From: a virus
DNA length: 64,000 nt
Strand: one strand, 5' to 3'
IMG/VR virus record: IMGVR_UViG_3300027969_000052
Location: 62,001-126,000 of that record
The notes beneath the pieces were generated by a model. That model saw nothing but the letters and a program-made list of their open reading frames with translations. It made no database searches and was not told the origin of the DNA. Numbering within the stretch: position 1 is the first letter of the stretch; each line of letters starts with the position of its first letter. This document shows, piece after piece, positions 1 through 12,800 of the stretch. The translations under genes and the position numbers were made by a program.

Positions 1-3000
1 GGTGCTCCTGCTACTGTAACTGTTGCCGCGTTAGTGTAGTTTACGCTATTTGTTGAACTAATTACCGGAGCACCAAATGCGCTTACATACGTTAGTGCTA
101 CAACGCCATTGCTTGAATTATCTGTATATGTAGCGGCTGGCACTGATAATGCAATACCAGTAGTGCCCCAGGCGCCCGATGTTACGTCCCCGCTTCGAGT
201 AATAGTACCTGTAGAAACAAAACTTCCGCCATTGATGCTGTTTACAGCGTAAATTGCACCGCCGACGCCTACTCCGCCCTTAACAGTTAGCGCACCAAAT
301 GCAGTACCTGTACTTTGAGTTGAGTCGTATACGCCTGATTTTGGAAGTTGTAATGTTCCGGCAACAACCGTTGCAGTTAATCCACCAATGTCAATAGTGC
401 TTGAACTAACAAACAATGTACCCCAACGTTTAGATGCACTACCGATATTGTAAGCACCGTCAACTGCGGGAGTCAAGTGGCCGTTCATTATTGTGTTTGC
501 ACCTACTGCTAATCCACCGTCAATTACTACTGCGGCCGATGTTGTGGTAGTTGCTGTTGTAGCGTTTGCTACTCTTACAATTCCGTTAATTAATGCACCG
601 CCTGCTAATGTTACAGAGCTTGTGCCTGTTGTGTTAACCGTAATGCCATTTGCGTTGAATACTGTTGTAGTATTGCTTGCAATAACAACGTCTATATGGC
701 GATCAATGCCTGCGTTATAAACAGTAATGCTAGATGTACTAACAAAAATTGCAGGAGGATCTAATCCCTCGTATCCATCTTGGCCAACAATTTTTCCACC
801 CACATATAATTTCTTACCAATACCAACACCGCCTAGGACTTGTAAGGCGCCGCTAAATGTATTATTAGCTAGTGTTGTGTTGTCTAAGAAAATTTGTTGA
901 TCTGTTGTGTTTCCTCTTACAGTAATCGACTGTAATGTACTTGTATTCCATACAGTAATTGCTCCAGTAGCCGCGCTTACTGCTGTATCTGTGCCCGCTG
1001 TTAAGGCTGTTACACCTGAGTTAATTAAGAATACAGAACCTGTTGATGTAGTGGCTGTAATACCATCACCGATTGTTCCAAGACTGTAAACACCCAGGTT
1101 AGTAATAATAACAGAACCAGTAGTTTGGTTTACACCAATACCTGATCCAGCTGACGCACTTGTAACACCTAAGTTAATTAAAGTCACACTTCCTGTGCTG
1201 GTTGAAGCACGTAAACCGGGACCGCTTGTAGCTAAATTTACAACACCAATGTTTGTAACTGTTGTAACACCGCTTGTTCCTGTGTTTATAATTTTAATAC
1301 CTTCACCAGCATCTAGATTTAGAATACCTGTGTTGGTCATTGTGATTGTTACACCATTGGTTGCTGTAGTAACTGCTCCAGATAATCCGGGACCAGTTAC
1401 TAAGTGAATATCTGTTGTAACCTTACGGCCATTAACATAAAAATCGCTAGCGTTAACTACGCCGCCGACCCATAAATCTCCGCCAATACCTGCACCACCA
1501 TCATGAATGATCAATGCACCTGTTAATGTACTAGTTGCGCTAGTGCCGTTTGTAATAACAACTGGGTTATAAACTTCGCCGCCGTTGTATGCTGTAGCTG
1601 TTGTTAAAACATATCCACGGACAATAACATCTCCGTCTACATAAACGTTCTTGCCAACACCAATGCCTCCGGCTACTGTTAGTGCGCCTGTTACTGTAGA
1701 AATTGCATTTTGAAGATCGTTCATGCGTACACGGCCGTCAAACCAAGTGTATCCTCCAGCATAAATGCCACCAGTAACCTGCAAGTCACCTGTGCCTACA
1801 CCGCTCGAAGCTAATCCGCCTTGAAGTTCTAGTCCAGCAAATACGGCGCCGCCAAGTGTGCCTGTTGATCCGAACGGATTTGGAACATCAGTAACGCCGC
1901 CTGGCCAAATGTTTGTACGATAAGTTAGTTTACCGCTAGTATTAACGCGACCCAAAAATGCGTGAGCATCTGTATTAATATTTGCGCCGCTGTTATAATG
2001 GATTAGTAAACCTCTATCAAATCCATCGTTAACTAACAACGGAACATTATTAATTCCAGTACCAACATCAATTACAGGATCTACTACTGTTAATTGTTGA
2101 GAGTTTACGTAGGTATACGTTCCAGCAACTGTTAGACTTCCGGTTAATAATGTGTTTCCAGTTACATTTAAATCAACAAACGTACCTGTGCTTCCAAAGA
2201 ATGTTGAACTACCAGCACTTAATGTTCCTGTAATTGTTACATTATTAAAATTAGAAGTACCGTCAACTGTTAATGCTGATGTGCCTGTGTTTGTTATGTG
2301 AATTCCGTTTGGAGTAGTTGCTCCGCGCCCTGTTACAGTTTCTAGTGTGCTAGTATTCCAAATTACAATATTACTTGTTGTGCTAGATACCGCAGTATCG
2401 GTGCCTGCTGTTAGGCTTGTTACACCTAAGTTGAATACTGTTACACTTCCTGTACTTGTTGAGAAACCAATACCTTGTGTTGGAGTTAGGCTAGTTACAC
2501 CGACGTTGCTGATCGTAACAATCCCAGTGCTTTGATCAATATTGATGCCTGTGCCAGCTAATGCTTGAATCACTCCACTATTGCTAATTGTAATAGTCGC
2601 TGTTGGGCCCCCGGCAATAGCAGGATTAGATGTAATACCTGAACCTGCAACTATTTCAACAAAACTTACAACACGATTTCCAGTGTCGTATACACCCTGA
2701 GCTTTGATGTCGCCAGTAATTTGTACGCCACCTTTAACTCCTAAGCCGCCATCAATGCTTAACGCATTGTTTAAGTAATTTGTTGCAGAAGTAGCAGATG
2801 ACGCAATGTGTACCTTACCTTCATTAACCCAAATAGCATAAGCGTCACTGATTGTAGTGTTTGCACCTGCCTTAGGAGCATTTTCAATGTATAAGGTCTG
2901 TGCTCGATTGTATGTAACACCAAGCGGACCTTTAAATGTTGGTTGTCCAACATAGATCATCTGCGTATTTGTATAATTTCCAAATCCTGTATTATCAGTA

Positions 3001-5370
3001 AATGTTGCGCTACCTAAATTTAATGCAACACCTTGATTGCCCCACGAAGGCTGTGTTATATCGTTGCTACGATCAATTGTATGGCCAACATATAAGTTTT
3101 TGCCGATACCAACACCGCCAAGAGTAACAATAGCACCAGTATCTGTACTGATTGCATCAATATCAGAGTTTACTGTTAAACCGGTTGTGTTTAATGTGCT
3201 AGTTGTGTACCCAATTTGCAATGGATATATAATTGTTCCGCCGTTAAATCCTGTGGGAGTTGCTGTTGTAAGTACTTGGGATCCGTTAACAAACAAGTTG
3301 CCCATGAAACCCGTGCCGCCAACCCACAAATCTTTTCCAATACCAGCTCCGCCGTAGGCTACAATAGCACCAGTAGTTGTGCTAATAGAATTTGTAGTGT
3401 TTGTTTCTAATACTGGCTGAGTAATTGTGCCGCCATCAAATAAGATTGTTTGGCCGTTTTGTGTGTAGATATTTCTTACATACAAGTCACCCTGGATGCC
3501 AACTCCGCCTACTACTTGTAGGGCACCTGTTGTTGTGCTTGTAGCCGCTGTTCCGTTTGCAATCTTAACGGGACCGTTAATTTGTGCGCCACCGCTTATT
3601 CCTAATCCACCGCTAACTAATACGCCACCAGTTGTTGGACTACTTGTTGCAGTACCATTGCCAAATTTAACAATACCAGCAAAGTAAGAATCACCGCCAA
3701 TGCCAATACCGCCAGTTGATACTACTAACGCATGATTAATAGTTTGTGTTGAATTTGCTAATGTGCTTGCAAGAGTAACTTGGCTAGCAAAGTAACTGTT
3801 CTTATTAACACCAATGCCGCCTAATACTTGTAGGTCGCCTGTGTTTGTACTGATGCTTGCAACTCCACCTACTAATCTTAAAGTACCAAATCTAGCTGTA
3901 CCAAAAGTACCAGTGCTGTTGAATGTTGCAGGGAAGAATTGGTCGCCGCCACCTGGGTAAATGTTGGTCTTCCAAATTAATTCACCAGTTGTGTTATCAC
4001 GTCCTAAGAATGCGTGATTATCTGTAACAGATGTTGCGCCGGTATTGTAGTGTAATAACAATCCGCGATCTAAACCATCATTAGTTGATAACGGAGCATT
4101 GCCAATTCCAGTACCAATATCAATTACAGGATCAATAATATATGTGTTTGTACTATCAACAATAGTTTGTGTGCCAAGTACTGTTAGGCCGCCCGTGAAT
4201 ACCGCACTACCATATACCGACAAGTCTTTCTTAACTGCAACTCCGCCTTCGACATAAACAGCATTTTCTTCAAAAATTGCTGTGCTTGATTGTGTTGATG
4301 TAATATGTAGTGCAACAAAAGTAGCAGTAAACGATTTGTTAAATGTTAATTGTCCGCCTAGGTCTAAGTTTCCGCCTATTACAACATCTTTGCCAATACC
4401 GACACCGCCAACAACTGTTAATGCACCAGTAGTTGTACTTGTTGAAGTAGCTGTGCCGCTAATATTAACTTGTTGTGCGTTAATTTGTCCTTGTGCATTT
4501 GCAAAGTTTAAATTTCCGCCTAACCATAAATCTTGTCCAATGCCAACACCGCCTACTACTTGTAGGGCACCTGTTGTTGTGCTTGTTGATGTGGCTGTAC
4601 CACTTACACGAATTTGTTTTGCACGTAAGTCAGCCGACTCACCTGTAAAGATTAAGTTACCACCGATAGTTACATCGTTGCCAACGTTTAAATTTTCTCC
4701 TACGCCAACACCACCAACAACTGTTAATGCTCCTGTTGTTGTACTTGTTGACGTAGCTGTGCCGCTAATGCGAATTCTTGATGCACGGATATCTGCCGCA
4801 TCTCCAGTAAAGACTAAATTGCCACCTAATACTAAATCTTTGCCAATACCGACTCCGCCAGTAACAACTAAAGCACCCGACGTAGTTGAAGTTGAATTTG
4901 TACTTGTTGTAAATAAAACTTGGCCTCTAGCACGGAAATTATTAACAACAAACTCGTCAGCAAGACCACTGAATATTAGTTGGCCACCTAATACTAAATC
5001 TCCGGCAATGCCAACACCGCCATCTACAACTAATGCACCTGTTGTTGTGCTTGTTGAAGTGGCAGTTGAAGTTGAACGAATTTGATTACTTGCACTTAAA
5101 TTTACAAAACGGCCGTCTCTTGGTAACACATTACCAATATCCATATTATCTAATGTGCCTTTTGTGGCAGGATTTACAATAAATGTACCTGCTCCACTAG
5201 GTTGAACATATACTGTTGCGCCAGCTGGACTTAAATTAGCCTGGCTTAGTACGTTAAAACTTCCAGCAATGTTTGTTGCACCACCTACCCATAAATTCTT
5301 TGTAATGCCAACACCGCCAGCAACAGTTAATGCACCGTTACTAGTTGCTGTAGAATCAATAGTTGAGCTA
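1..5370 (-). repeat. Coding repeats TSTTTGAL/GGVGIG in the giant fibre
   Basis: On the plus strand these appear as recurring runs such as aatgccaacaccgcc (reverse-coding GGVGI). Examples lie near 270, 830, 1490, 1660, 2725, 3110, 3350, 3505, 3700, 3815, 4230, 4395, 4545, 4700, 4855, 5015 and 5315. Copies near 4395-5070 are the closest to one another in sequence and spacing (about 150-165 bases). Elsewhere inserts vary. They are in-frame protein repeats, not a CRISPR array. Confidence 0.75.
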
Positions 5371-6407
5371 ATGTTTAGTAAACTAGTAGCTTCTAAATAT
5401 GTAAATTTACCAGTTGAAGGATTAAATGCTCCGATTGGAGACAAATCTAAATTCTTATTAATAACTTGTTGAGCCGATACACTATCAACAATTTCATACC
5501 AGCTTAATGGCGATACTTCTAATGTATCAAAAGTTCTATAATTTGTAAAGAATAATCTACCAGCACTAGTTCCGTACAATACAGGAACAACAACGTGATT
5601 TAACTCTCTGGTGGTATCTGCATCAGTTGTTCTTCTTAAAATTGTATTTGTTGGTTTAGTTCCTACAAATATTGCAGAAACAAATTTAGTAGGCGGAGTT
5701 CCTAAAACTGTAGTAGCTGTTAATAAAGAGCTAACGCCAGTGAATGTAGATGCTAACGTAATATTATAAGTTAGTGCATTATCGTCTATAACAGAAAATG
5801 TTGTTCCACTAGACAATCCGGTTAACACTTGTTGCATTGTTGAACTTGCATCTGTAAAATTAATTACAGTTCCGGTCCATGATGAAACATATGAGAAATC
5901 AGTAGAAGTAGTAAATGTATCGTTTGCAAATGTTGCGGTGTTTACATAATAGATACCATTTTCAGCGGAGTTGGTATTGTCTTTAATTAATGTACGATCT
6001 AACCAAGTTAGTCGACGACCGTCAACATAAGTTGTAGAAGTTACAGTATTAACTGCAACGTTAGCAGTTGATGCTACGACTACTTCGCGTTTAAAACCAG
6101 AACCAATAATACCATCAGGAATATTAACAGGACCGTTAAGTGTAATAGTACCAGTACCACTTGGATTTAGGGTTAAATCACCTGTGGTACTTTGAGAAGT
6201 CATACTACCATTATCAAATGCAATATTTCCTAATGTATTTGTAAAGGTTGCAACGCCGTTGGCACCAATAACTAATGTATAACCAGTACCAGAGGTTGGT
6301 GTAAATCCTAACCCAGCCTGTGCTTGGTTAAGCGATATGTAGTTGTTAATTGTGTAATTGGTACCTGCCGAAGCTACTTTTACACGACCGCTGATTAATG
6401 ATGGCAT
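1..6407 (-). CDS. Giant repetitive tail-fibre/adhesin protein, 3' end beyond the window
   Basis: An open minus-strand frame starts at an ATG at 6407 (product begins MPSLISGRVKVASAG) and stays open to base 1, so at least 2135 residues are present and the C-terminus is missing. An AGGAAAT ribosome site precedes the ATG, and the gene follows the 128-aa gene by 12 bases. The first ~350 residues are Ser/Thr/Gly-rich beta-type sequence. From about residue 350 a short unit recurs, reading roughly TSTTTGAL-x-V-x-GGVGIG-x-x-L-x-VGG, with at least 15 recognisable copies separated by variable inserts. This style of trimeric fibre shaft is common in marine T4-like phages. No enzymatic motif was seen. The role is inferred as a host-contact fibre from composition, repeats and neighbours. 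Confidence 0.85.
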   Translation of the reverse strand, partial: MPSLISGRVKVASAGTNYTINNYISLNQAQAGLGFTPTSGTGYTLVIGANGVATFTNTLGNIAFDNGSMTSQSTTGDLTLNPSGTGTITLNGPVNIPDGIIGSGFKREVVVASTANVAVNTVTSTTYVDGRRLTWLDRTLIKDNTNSAENGIYYVNTATFANDTFTTSTDFSYVSSWTGTVINFTDASSTMQQVLTGLSSGTTFSVIDDNALTYNITLASTFTGVSSLLTATTVLGTPPTKFVSAIFVGTKPTNTILRRTTDADTTRELNHVVVPVLYGTSAGRLFFTNYRTFDTLEVSPLSWYEIVDSVSAQQVINKNLDLSPIGAFNPSTGKFTYLEATSLLNISSTIDSTATSNGALTVAGGVGITKNLWVGGATNIAGSFNVLSQANLSPAGATVYVQPSGAGTFIVNPATKGTLDNMDIGNVLPRDGRFVNLSASNQIRSTSTATSTSTTTGALVVDGGVGIAGDLVLGGQLIFSGLADEFVVNNFRARGQVLFTTSTNSTSTTSGALVVTGGVGIGKDLVLGGNLVFTGDAADIRASRIRISGTATSTSTTTGALTVVGGVGVGENLNVGNDVTIGGNLIFTGESADLRAKQIRVSGTATSTSTTTGALQVVGGVGIGQDLWLGGNLNFANAQGQINAQQVNISGTATSTSTTTGALTVVGGVGIGKDVVIGGNLDLGGQLTFNKSFTATFVALHITSTQSSTAIFEENAVYVEGGVAVKKDLSVYGSAVFTGGLTVLGTQTIVDSTNTYIIDPVIDIGTGIGNAPLSTNDGLDRGLLLHYNTGATSVTDNHAFLGRDNTTGELIWKTNIYPGGGDQFFPATFNSTGTFGTARFGTLRLVGGVASISTNTGDLQVLGGIGVNKNSYFASQVTLASTLANSTQTINHALVVSTGGIGIGGDSYFAGIVKFGNGTATSSPTTGGVLVSGGLGISGGAQINGPVKIANGTAATSTTTGALQVVGGVGIQGDLYVRNIYTQNGQTILFDGGTITQPVLETNTTNSISTTTGAIVAYGGAGIGKDLWVGGTGFMGNLFVNGSQVLTTATPTGFNGGTIIYPLQIGYTTSTLNTTGLTVNSDIDAISTDTGAIVTLGGVGIGKNLYVGHTIDRSNDITQPSWGNQGVALNLGSATFTDNTGFGNYTNTQMIYVGQPTFKGPLGVTYNRAQTLYIENAPKAGANTTISDAYAIWVNEGKVHIASSATSATNYLNNALSIDGGLGVKGGVQITGDIKAQGVYDTGNRVVSFVEIVAGSGITSNPAIAGGPTATITISNSGVIQALAGTGINIDQSTGIVTISNVGVTSLTPTQGIGFSTSTGSVTVFNLGVTSLTAGTDTAVSSTTSNIVIWNTSTLETVTGRGATTPNGIHITNTGTSALTVDGTSNFNNVTITGTLSAGSSTFFGSTGTFVDLNVTGNTLLTGSLTVAGTYTYVNSQQLTVVDPVIDVGTGINNVPLLVNDGFDRGLLIHYNSGANINTDAHAFLGRVNTSGKLTYRTNIWPGGVTDVPNPFGSTGTLGGAVFAGLELQGGLASSGVGTGDLQVTGGIYAGGYTWFDGRVRMNDLQNAISTVTGALTVAGGIGVGKNVYVDGDVIVRGYVLTTATAYNGGEVYNPVVITNGTSATSTLTGALIIHDGGAGIGGDLWVGGVVNASDFYVNGRKVTTDIHLVTGPGLSGAVTTATNGVTITMTNTGILNLDAGEGIKIINTGTSGVTTVTNIGVVNLATSGPGLRASTSTGSVTLINLGVTSASAGSGIGVNQTTGSVIITNLGVYSLGTIGDGITATTSTGSVFLINSGVTALTAGTDTAVSAATGAITVWNTSTLQSITVRGNTTDQQIFLDNTTLANNTFSGALQVLGGVGIGKKLYVGGKIVGQDGYEGLDPPAIFVSTSSITVYNAGIDRHIDVVIASNTTTVFNANGITVNTTGTSSVTLAGGALINGIVRVANATTATTTTSAAVVIDGGLAVGANTIMNGHLTPAVDGAYNIGSASKRWGTLFVSSSTIDIGGLTATVVAGTLQLPKSGVYDSTQSTGTAFGALTVKGGVGVGGAIYAVNSINGGSFVSTGTITRSGDVTSGAWGTTGIALSVPAATYTDNSSNGVVALTYVSAFGAPVISSTNSVNYTNAATVTVAGA

Positions 6408-6419
6408 TGTTATTTCCTA

Positions 6420-6806
6420 TTATGCATTCGCTGTTTCTAAGATACTCATTGTTAGTTTTAATGTTCCTTCAACAGTACCATATGCTCTTACACTATCAAG
6501 ACTTTCGATAATCATTTTGCCAACTAACATATTGCCAGCATCGCTTGGCGGAATTTCAAAGTTTTTAACTAACTCGGTTGTTACATTCCCTGCCTGCCCC
6601 CCGTTACCCTGTGCATCTGCAAGTACTGGCAAGTTTCGATGATGTGCAAAAGTAACACTAGCATTTGTACCAGTAGAAATATTAGCCACGTTGGCCATTA
6701 GCACAATTGAAGTGACTCCGACCGGTGCTGTATAAACTGTTGCGTTTGTTTGTGTTGTTAAGACAAATGTCTTTGTCTTAAACGTGTTTAATGGAATTAG
6801 TGCCAT
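6420..6806 (-). CDS. Small structural protein between the giant fibres
   Basis: A 128-aa product in the same operon as the two giant fibres, 15 bases downstream of the 3268-aa gene and 12 bases upstream of the next. It is rich in Thr/Val/Ala and looks all-beta, with no signal peptide or membrane segment. Its second half (VKNFEIPPSDAG...ESLDSVRAYG) resembles the second half of the 109-aa protein at 17445-17774 (KTLPIPPTESF...EDLDTIHVRA) in order and spacing, which suggests two diverged copies of one fold. A fibre cap, collar or connector is possible. No family name could be assigned. Confidence 0.75.
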   Translation of the reverse strand: MALIPLNTFKTKTFVLTTQTNATVYTAPVGVTSIVLMANVANISTGTNASVTFAHHRNLPVLADAQGNGGQAGNVTTELVKNFEIPPSDAGNMLVGKMIIESLDSVRAYGTVEGTLKLTMSILETANA

Positions 6807-6821
6807 TTTGTATTTTCCTTA

Positions 6822-9800
6822 TTATCCTTCAATTGCCAAGATGAACGGTGTCAAGTTAGCAAACAATGACTTAGTAAACGTACGGCCTGATAACACACCA
6901 GTTGCCTGACTAATTACCAATCCCGGACCAATACGGAAGTCACCGTTTTGGTCAGTTGATGTAAAGAACACCTTACCGTTATTCAATTGAATAACTTCTC
7001 TTTCCTGTCTTGGATCTGCTCGACCTATTTGCGGCAATGCGCCGTAGTTAGAACCTGCACCAACATACTCAAACAAATAACCAGATGCAGACATATAAGC
7101 ACGTCTATAGAAATTAATATTTGCTTTATCGGGGAACAATGCCGCATCTGCAACGTTATCTTCTAATGTTACGTAATGATGAGTTTCTGTAATAGCATAA
7201 TAACTCTTACCGCAAAGTACTGTGTTATAGTTACCGCCGCTGATTAAATCGGCCGCTAGCGCATCTATTACGTAACCAACATCACGTTTACATAAGGCTT
7301 GGTTATATTCAAATCCGTTATACTTTCCGTCAATGTACGTAATTACTTGATTAATTAACGAAGTTGCTTGAGTTGCTATAATATTTTTAACGTTTAGTAG
7401 CGTTGCTCCGTATCCGCTTGTGCTTGGATATTCTATCGCAGGTGCAACTGATGTCCCGTTTGCAACAATATCAGTTAAGATAGCAGTTAACGCTGTTAGT
7501 CTTGGATGTGCATTAGCTCCGTCGGGTGCAGAGCCGTTAGTAAATTGTGTATATGTATTTTGATAGCTAACTGCTGGAGCAGTATTTGTTGATACATTTT
7601 TCATTAATGTTAACAAATAATTAAATGCGCCCACGGTCTGCGGAATTTCTCCTGGAATCAATGTGCTTCCAGTTGAATCGAAATATACTAGACCAGCATC
7701 AACAGTCTGCCAATTTCCGCCATATGTTAAATCGTAAATTAAACTATGGATAACGTAGTCCAAATCTCTCTTGCACTTGTCTTGATTATATGTAAACACA
7801 GTATATGTTTCATTAATAAAAGTAATTGCTTCAGTTGCAATTAAAACTTTTGCAGATTGAATTGCTGTTCTTGCTGTTTTTTGACTTGTTGTTGCCCAAG
7901 TATAGCTAGGTTCTATAATAATTGGAACTGCATTAACACCGTCTTGAACAATAGTAGCCATGTCGCTGATTAGATCGGCAATTGTCGTGAGTGCTACAGA
8001 TCCTTGACCTAACCCATTATCACTAAATCGTGTAACACCGTTTTGATAACTTACGACCGGTGCTAGGTTTTGTACAACTCGAGCCGCAATAGTATTGATA
8101 TAGTTAATGCCAACAATAGTTTCTGCTACTTCTCCAGGATTTACACGAACATTGTTGTTGGCGCTATTAAAGTACTGAAGTGCCGCATCAACCGACATGC
8201 TGTTGCCGCCGTATGTTAAGTCATAGATTAGAGCATCTAATAAGAATCCAACATCTCGTTTGCATTTATCTCTGTCATATACTAATGAAGGATATGTTAC
8301 ATGGATATATGCTTCAACTTCTGCCTGGATATATGCTTTATTTCCTTGCAATAACTGACTTGCACTAGAAACTCCGGTTGCTGTTCCTGGAGGAATAGTG
8401 TAGGTCACTGTCGGGCTTGCACTTAAACCGGTTTGAATGATGCTTGCAATATTGGCAAAATCATTAGTTACTGTTTGTGTAGCAGTAGTACTACTCTGTA
8501 CTGCATTTAATCCCAAAATATATTCTTTAACAAAATTAAATGCGGCCAGTGTTTCTGGTTTTTCATCGTTAAGAACATTATCAGCATTACCGCGATAGTA
8601 AGCCTGTCCAGATTTAATTGAACGATAGTTTGTTCCTAAAACAATATCCCACTCAACACCGTCGATGATGTATCCGATATCGCGTTTACATTTTGTTTCG
8701 CTGTAGGTAAAGATTGGATATGTTGCATTAATCCAACCAATAGTTTCTTCCTTGATAAAGTCAAGGTTATTTAGGATTAACGATTTTCCATTAGCAATGC
8801 CTGTATCAAATCCCGAAGGGTTTGGCATATTATAAGCAGGTGCTGTATTGCCACTGATGATATTATTGATATTAATACCGTCAACGTTAATTATAGAAAT
8901 TGCTTGAGTAACTGTACTAATTCCGCTTAACTGGTTTGTAAGAGCAGATAGTTTTGAAATAGCATCAATTGTTTGTGCTTTTTCTGTCTCTAAGACATAT
9001 TGACTACCTGGAACATTTCTCAAGTATGCATTTCCGCACTTGATAGATTGATAGTTACTTTGGAATAATGCATCCCAAGCAAACCCGTCTAGAATATAAC
9101 CTAGGTCTCTGCGACAAGTTGCATGGTCGTAAATAAAATATTGGCTATTAATATATTCAATTATTTCTGCTTGTACAAATGTCTTATTAGCTAGCAATAA
9201 TGCGGCCGCATCGCTTGCGCCAGGTGCAACAATTCCTTCTTTAGTTGTTGCTGGCACAGCATTTAAACCATTAGAAATGATATCTTCTAATGTTTGGAAT
9301 AGTTCTCCAATTTTAATTGTTGCTTGGGCGCCTTTGCTTAATGCAATATTTGTTACTTGTGTTGCAGTTGTTTGTAATGCATTGACTAAGGTATTACTTA
9401 CAATACTTGTAGTCAACGTGTTTAGGTATTGCAATGCTTGAATTTCTTCAGCGCCTTGATCATTACCTTGAGCAGTTGCACTAGATCCTAACTTAAATGT
9501 GCCTGGAGTAATTGGGTCTGGAGCTAATTCACTTGAACGAACGGTGTAATATGCATTGCCAGCAACATACATTGTAAAGTAGTTAACATTTGTAGAGTCG
9601 CCACCGCCTGCTGAGATACTATCGCTTAATGTAATAGCTTTAAAGTTTACATCTGTAATGATAGTGTCTTCTGGAATATAACGAGTTCCATTAATATCAG
9701 TGTAAGAACCGTATTGATCACGTGCATAAATCTTTTGACCAATAACAATACCTTCTGTATCAATGCCGTTAATTGTCACACTACCTGTAGTCAGTGTGCT

Positions 9801-12800
9801 AGTGTTTACTGCGGCTTGTAGGAAGCCAGGTAATCCTTGAGCATTTGTATATGTTTCAGGCGGCACAACTTCCATAATCAATCCAATGTGCGGACGATTG
9901 TCCGGATCTGGACAGAATACTTGTACAATTTGACTTTGCGGGAAGAAACCATTTGGATAGTATGGTAACACCGGCGGATTATATACTTCGCCGAAGAATT
10001 CGCGCTCTCCATATCCTTTTGCAACCAGACAGTAATCACCGAAGTTGGCGTTAGAGTTGGTAATAGAACAAATGCCACCATTTTCTACAATAACAGATGT
10101 TCCGCAGAAAATCGTAAACACAGATACTAGCTGTGCATAGCCGTTGTTGGTAATTTTAATACCAATACCGCCCTGGTTAACTTGTGTAAACGCATCATAA
10201 ACAAAAGACTGGATCGGTGAACGTTTAGAAACAACACCACCATCAACTAAACTTCCGCCAATTGAGCCTAACGGATCAATTCGACGTTGTGCCCACCTTG
10301 CAGGAATATATTTTTCTTTTGTTGGATATACCCCAGTCTGACCAAAGTATAGTGTGCCGGCTGTGGCTGGGCCTAATACTGGTTCGCTTAGGTAAATCTT
10401 ATATCTATCACCACCCAACGACTCTACATCTAAAATAGTCGAAGCTGGTTGAATATCATCTGCGGAAGAACTGATTAAGTTGAATACTCCAGATCCTTCG
10501 TATGCTTCGGGGGCAACATCTGGTCCTTTGGCAATAATATTCTTTAATATTTCGATTAGTCGAGTAATGCTTCCTAACGCATAAACTCCACCACCAAAAT
10601 AATTGTTAATAATTTGTGTAGCACCACTAATTGATGTTAACGCTGTGTTTGTTACAACTTTTTCACAGACTGTTTTTAGGTATTCCATTGCGGCATTGTT
10701 TTGTGGTATTTCACTAGCAATTACGTTTACGCCGCCGGTCCAATAACTTACACCTGCTTCAATAGTTTTACGATTTCCGCCAATTAATAAATCTTGTGCA
10801 ATAGCATCAACAATTAAACCAACGTCACGATAGCACTTTTCTTGATTATAGTTAAAGCTATCAGTACCATATGTACTGTCAACCCATGCAATAATTTCAT
10901 TTTGAATAAATGTTCTATTCAAATCTAATAAGATCATTGCTTTTTGTATTGACGGATCTTCGTTCATAGTTAAACTTACAGGAACTTTATCAATACCTTC
11001 GCTTGGGCCATTATCAATAATATTTGTAATTAATCCCAACATATCTAACAAGACTGTACCAACTTCTTCAGTTGACGGATTGTTGTTAAATTGCTGTTGT
11101 GCTACATTTCCTGCTGAAGGAATAATAGGTTGTTCAGTTATAACTGCTGTAACAATTTGTTTTAACCTGTCGTATGCCGCAACTGTTTGGTTCTGTTCAT
11201 TTGGAACCATTGTTGAATTAGCATTAAATCCGTAATAGTAAACTCCAGACATAATTGCTTGTCTATTACCGCCGTATAAAATATCGTGGCTTACAGAATC
11301 AATTAAGTATCCAACGTCCCTGTAGCACTTGTCCTGATCATACTCGAAGCCCATTGAGTATGTATCGTAGATGTAGGCAATAGTTTCAGCAACAATAAAT
11401 TCTTTATTTGCTTCAATCATTAATGCCGCATTAATCACATTATCATTTGTACTGCGAGTTAAACTAATAGGGGTCTTTTTGCTTACAACACTAGGACCGT
11501 TGGTAATAATATTAGTAATAACATCAACTTTGCCTTGAGCAAGAGTTGCTTCTGTAGCAGTACCGACTCCTAAGTTAGTTACTTGAGAAACAACTGCTTG
11601 TTTTGGAGATGCTAGCGGAGTTGCTGTTATAATGTCATCTAGTATTGATTTAATATAATTAAATGCCGCAACTGTTTGTGTGACCTCGCCAGGTATTGCG
11701 GTTGATGCCGCATTAAATGAGTAGTAGTAAACGCCGCTTTGAATTGCTTGGCGGTTGCCGCCATATAATAAATCAAAGCTAACACTATCAATCATGTAAC
11801 CAACGTCACGATAGCACAATGCTTGATCATAAGTAAAGCCCGGAGTCTTTGTAGATTCTACATAGGCCACTGCTTCTGCTTGAATATATGCTTTGTTTGC
11901 CTGTAACAAATCGTAGGCTTGTGTTATATTTGGATAGGTACTTGGAGTTAATCCGTTTGCAATAACACTATCAGTAACACCGTCAGTTCCGTTCTTTAAT
12001 ATATTAAGAATTACTGTAAAATCTGATTCAACTCTAGATGCTTCTGTAGTTGTTCCTACAGGCAAGTTTGTAACTTGAGTTACTGTTGACTGGTAGCGTG
12101 TTCCAACAGTATTGTTTAACACAATTTTTTGTGCTAGACTAGAAACATATTCTATTGCATTTGTTGTTGTAGTTAACTCACTAGCAATCGCACCAGTATA
12201 TCCGTTTTGATTCCAGTATTGTAATCCTGCAAAGGTTGCTTGGCTTGACGTTGTAAACAACAAGTCTTGGGCGATAGCATCAACAATTAATCGAGTATCT
12301 CGTTTACAGGTAGTATCGTCAAACACAAATCCTGGTGTTTTAGTTTGTTCTACATAAGCAATAACTTCTGCTTGCAAATAACTCTTATTTGCCTGTAACA
12401 GATCAAATGCTTTTTGTGCATTTGCTCCTGCAATAGTAATACCATTTGGTATTACAAGATCCGTTACTCCAGTAGTTCCGCCGATTAAAATATTTGTAAT
12501 TGTCGTAAATTCTGTTGCAATAGACTGTGCTTCTATTGCAGTAGCTGGGGGTAGAGTATTGAATAATTGTGTAATTGTACTTTGATAACGTACTCCAGAC
12601 ACATCATTACGAATAACTTTTTGTGCAACACTACTTAGATAGTTAATTGCATTTGTTGTTGTAGTAAGTTCTGATTGGATTAACCCTGTATATCCATTTT
12701 GATTCCAATATTGAAGACCGGCAAAATTACTGTTAATGAATCCATTTGATCCCCAACCTAAGTCGCCGATTAAACTATCAACAATTAATCCTGTGTCGCG

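Noticed and set aside
4390-5370. Regularly spaced short repeats that could suggest a CRISPR array
   Set aside because: The repeats are in frame, imperfect and encode a fibre motif; spacers are coding as well and no cas genes are present.
493-5472. Plus-strand ORFs of 60-270 codons over the first 6 kb
   Set aside because: They are shadows of the minus-strand giant fibre frame; their Pro/Val/Thr-rich repetitive products are the reverse complement of the TSTTTGAL/GGVGIG repeats.
9878-10081. Small minus-strand ORF inside the 3268-aa fibre gene
   Set aside because: It lies in another frame fully inside the fibre coding sequence, with no ribosome site or recognisable product.
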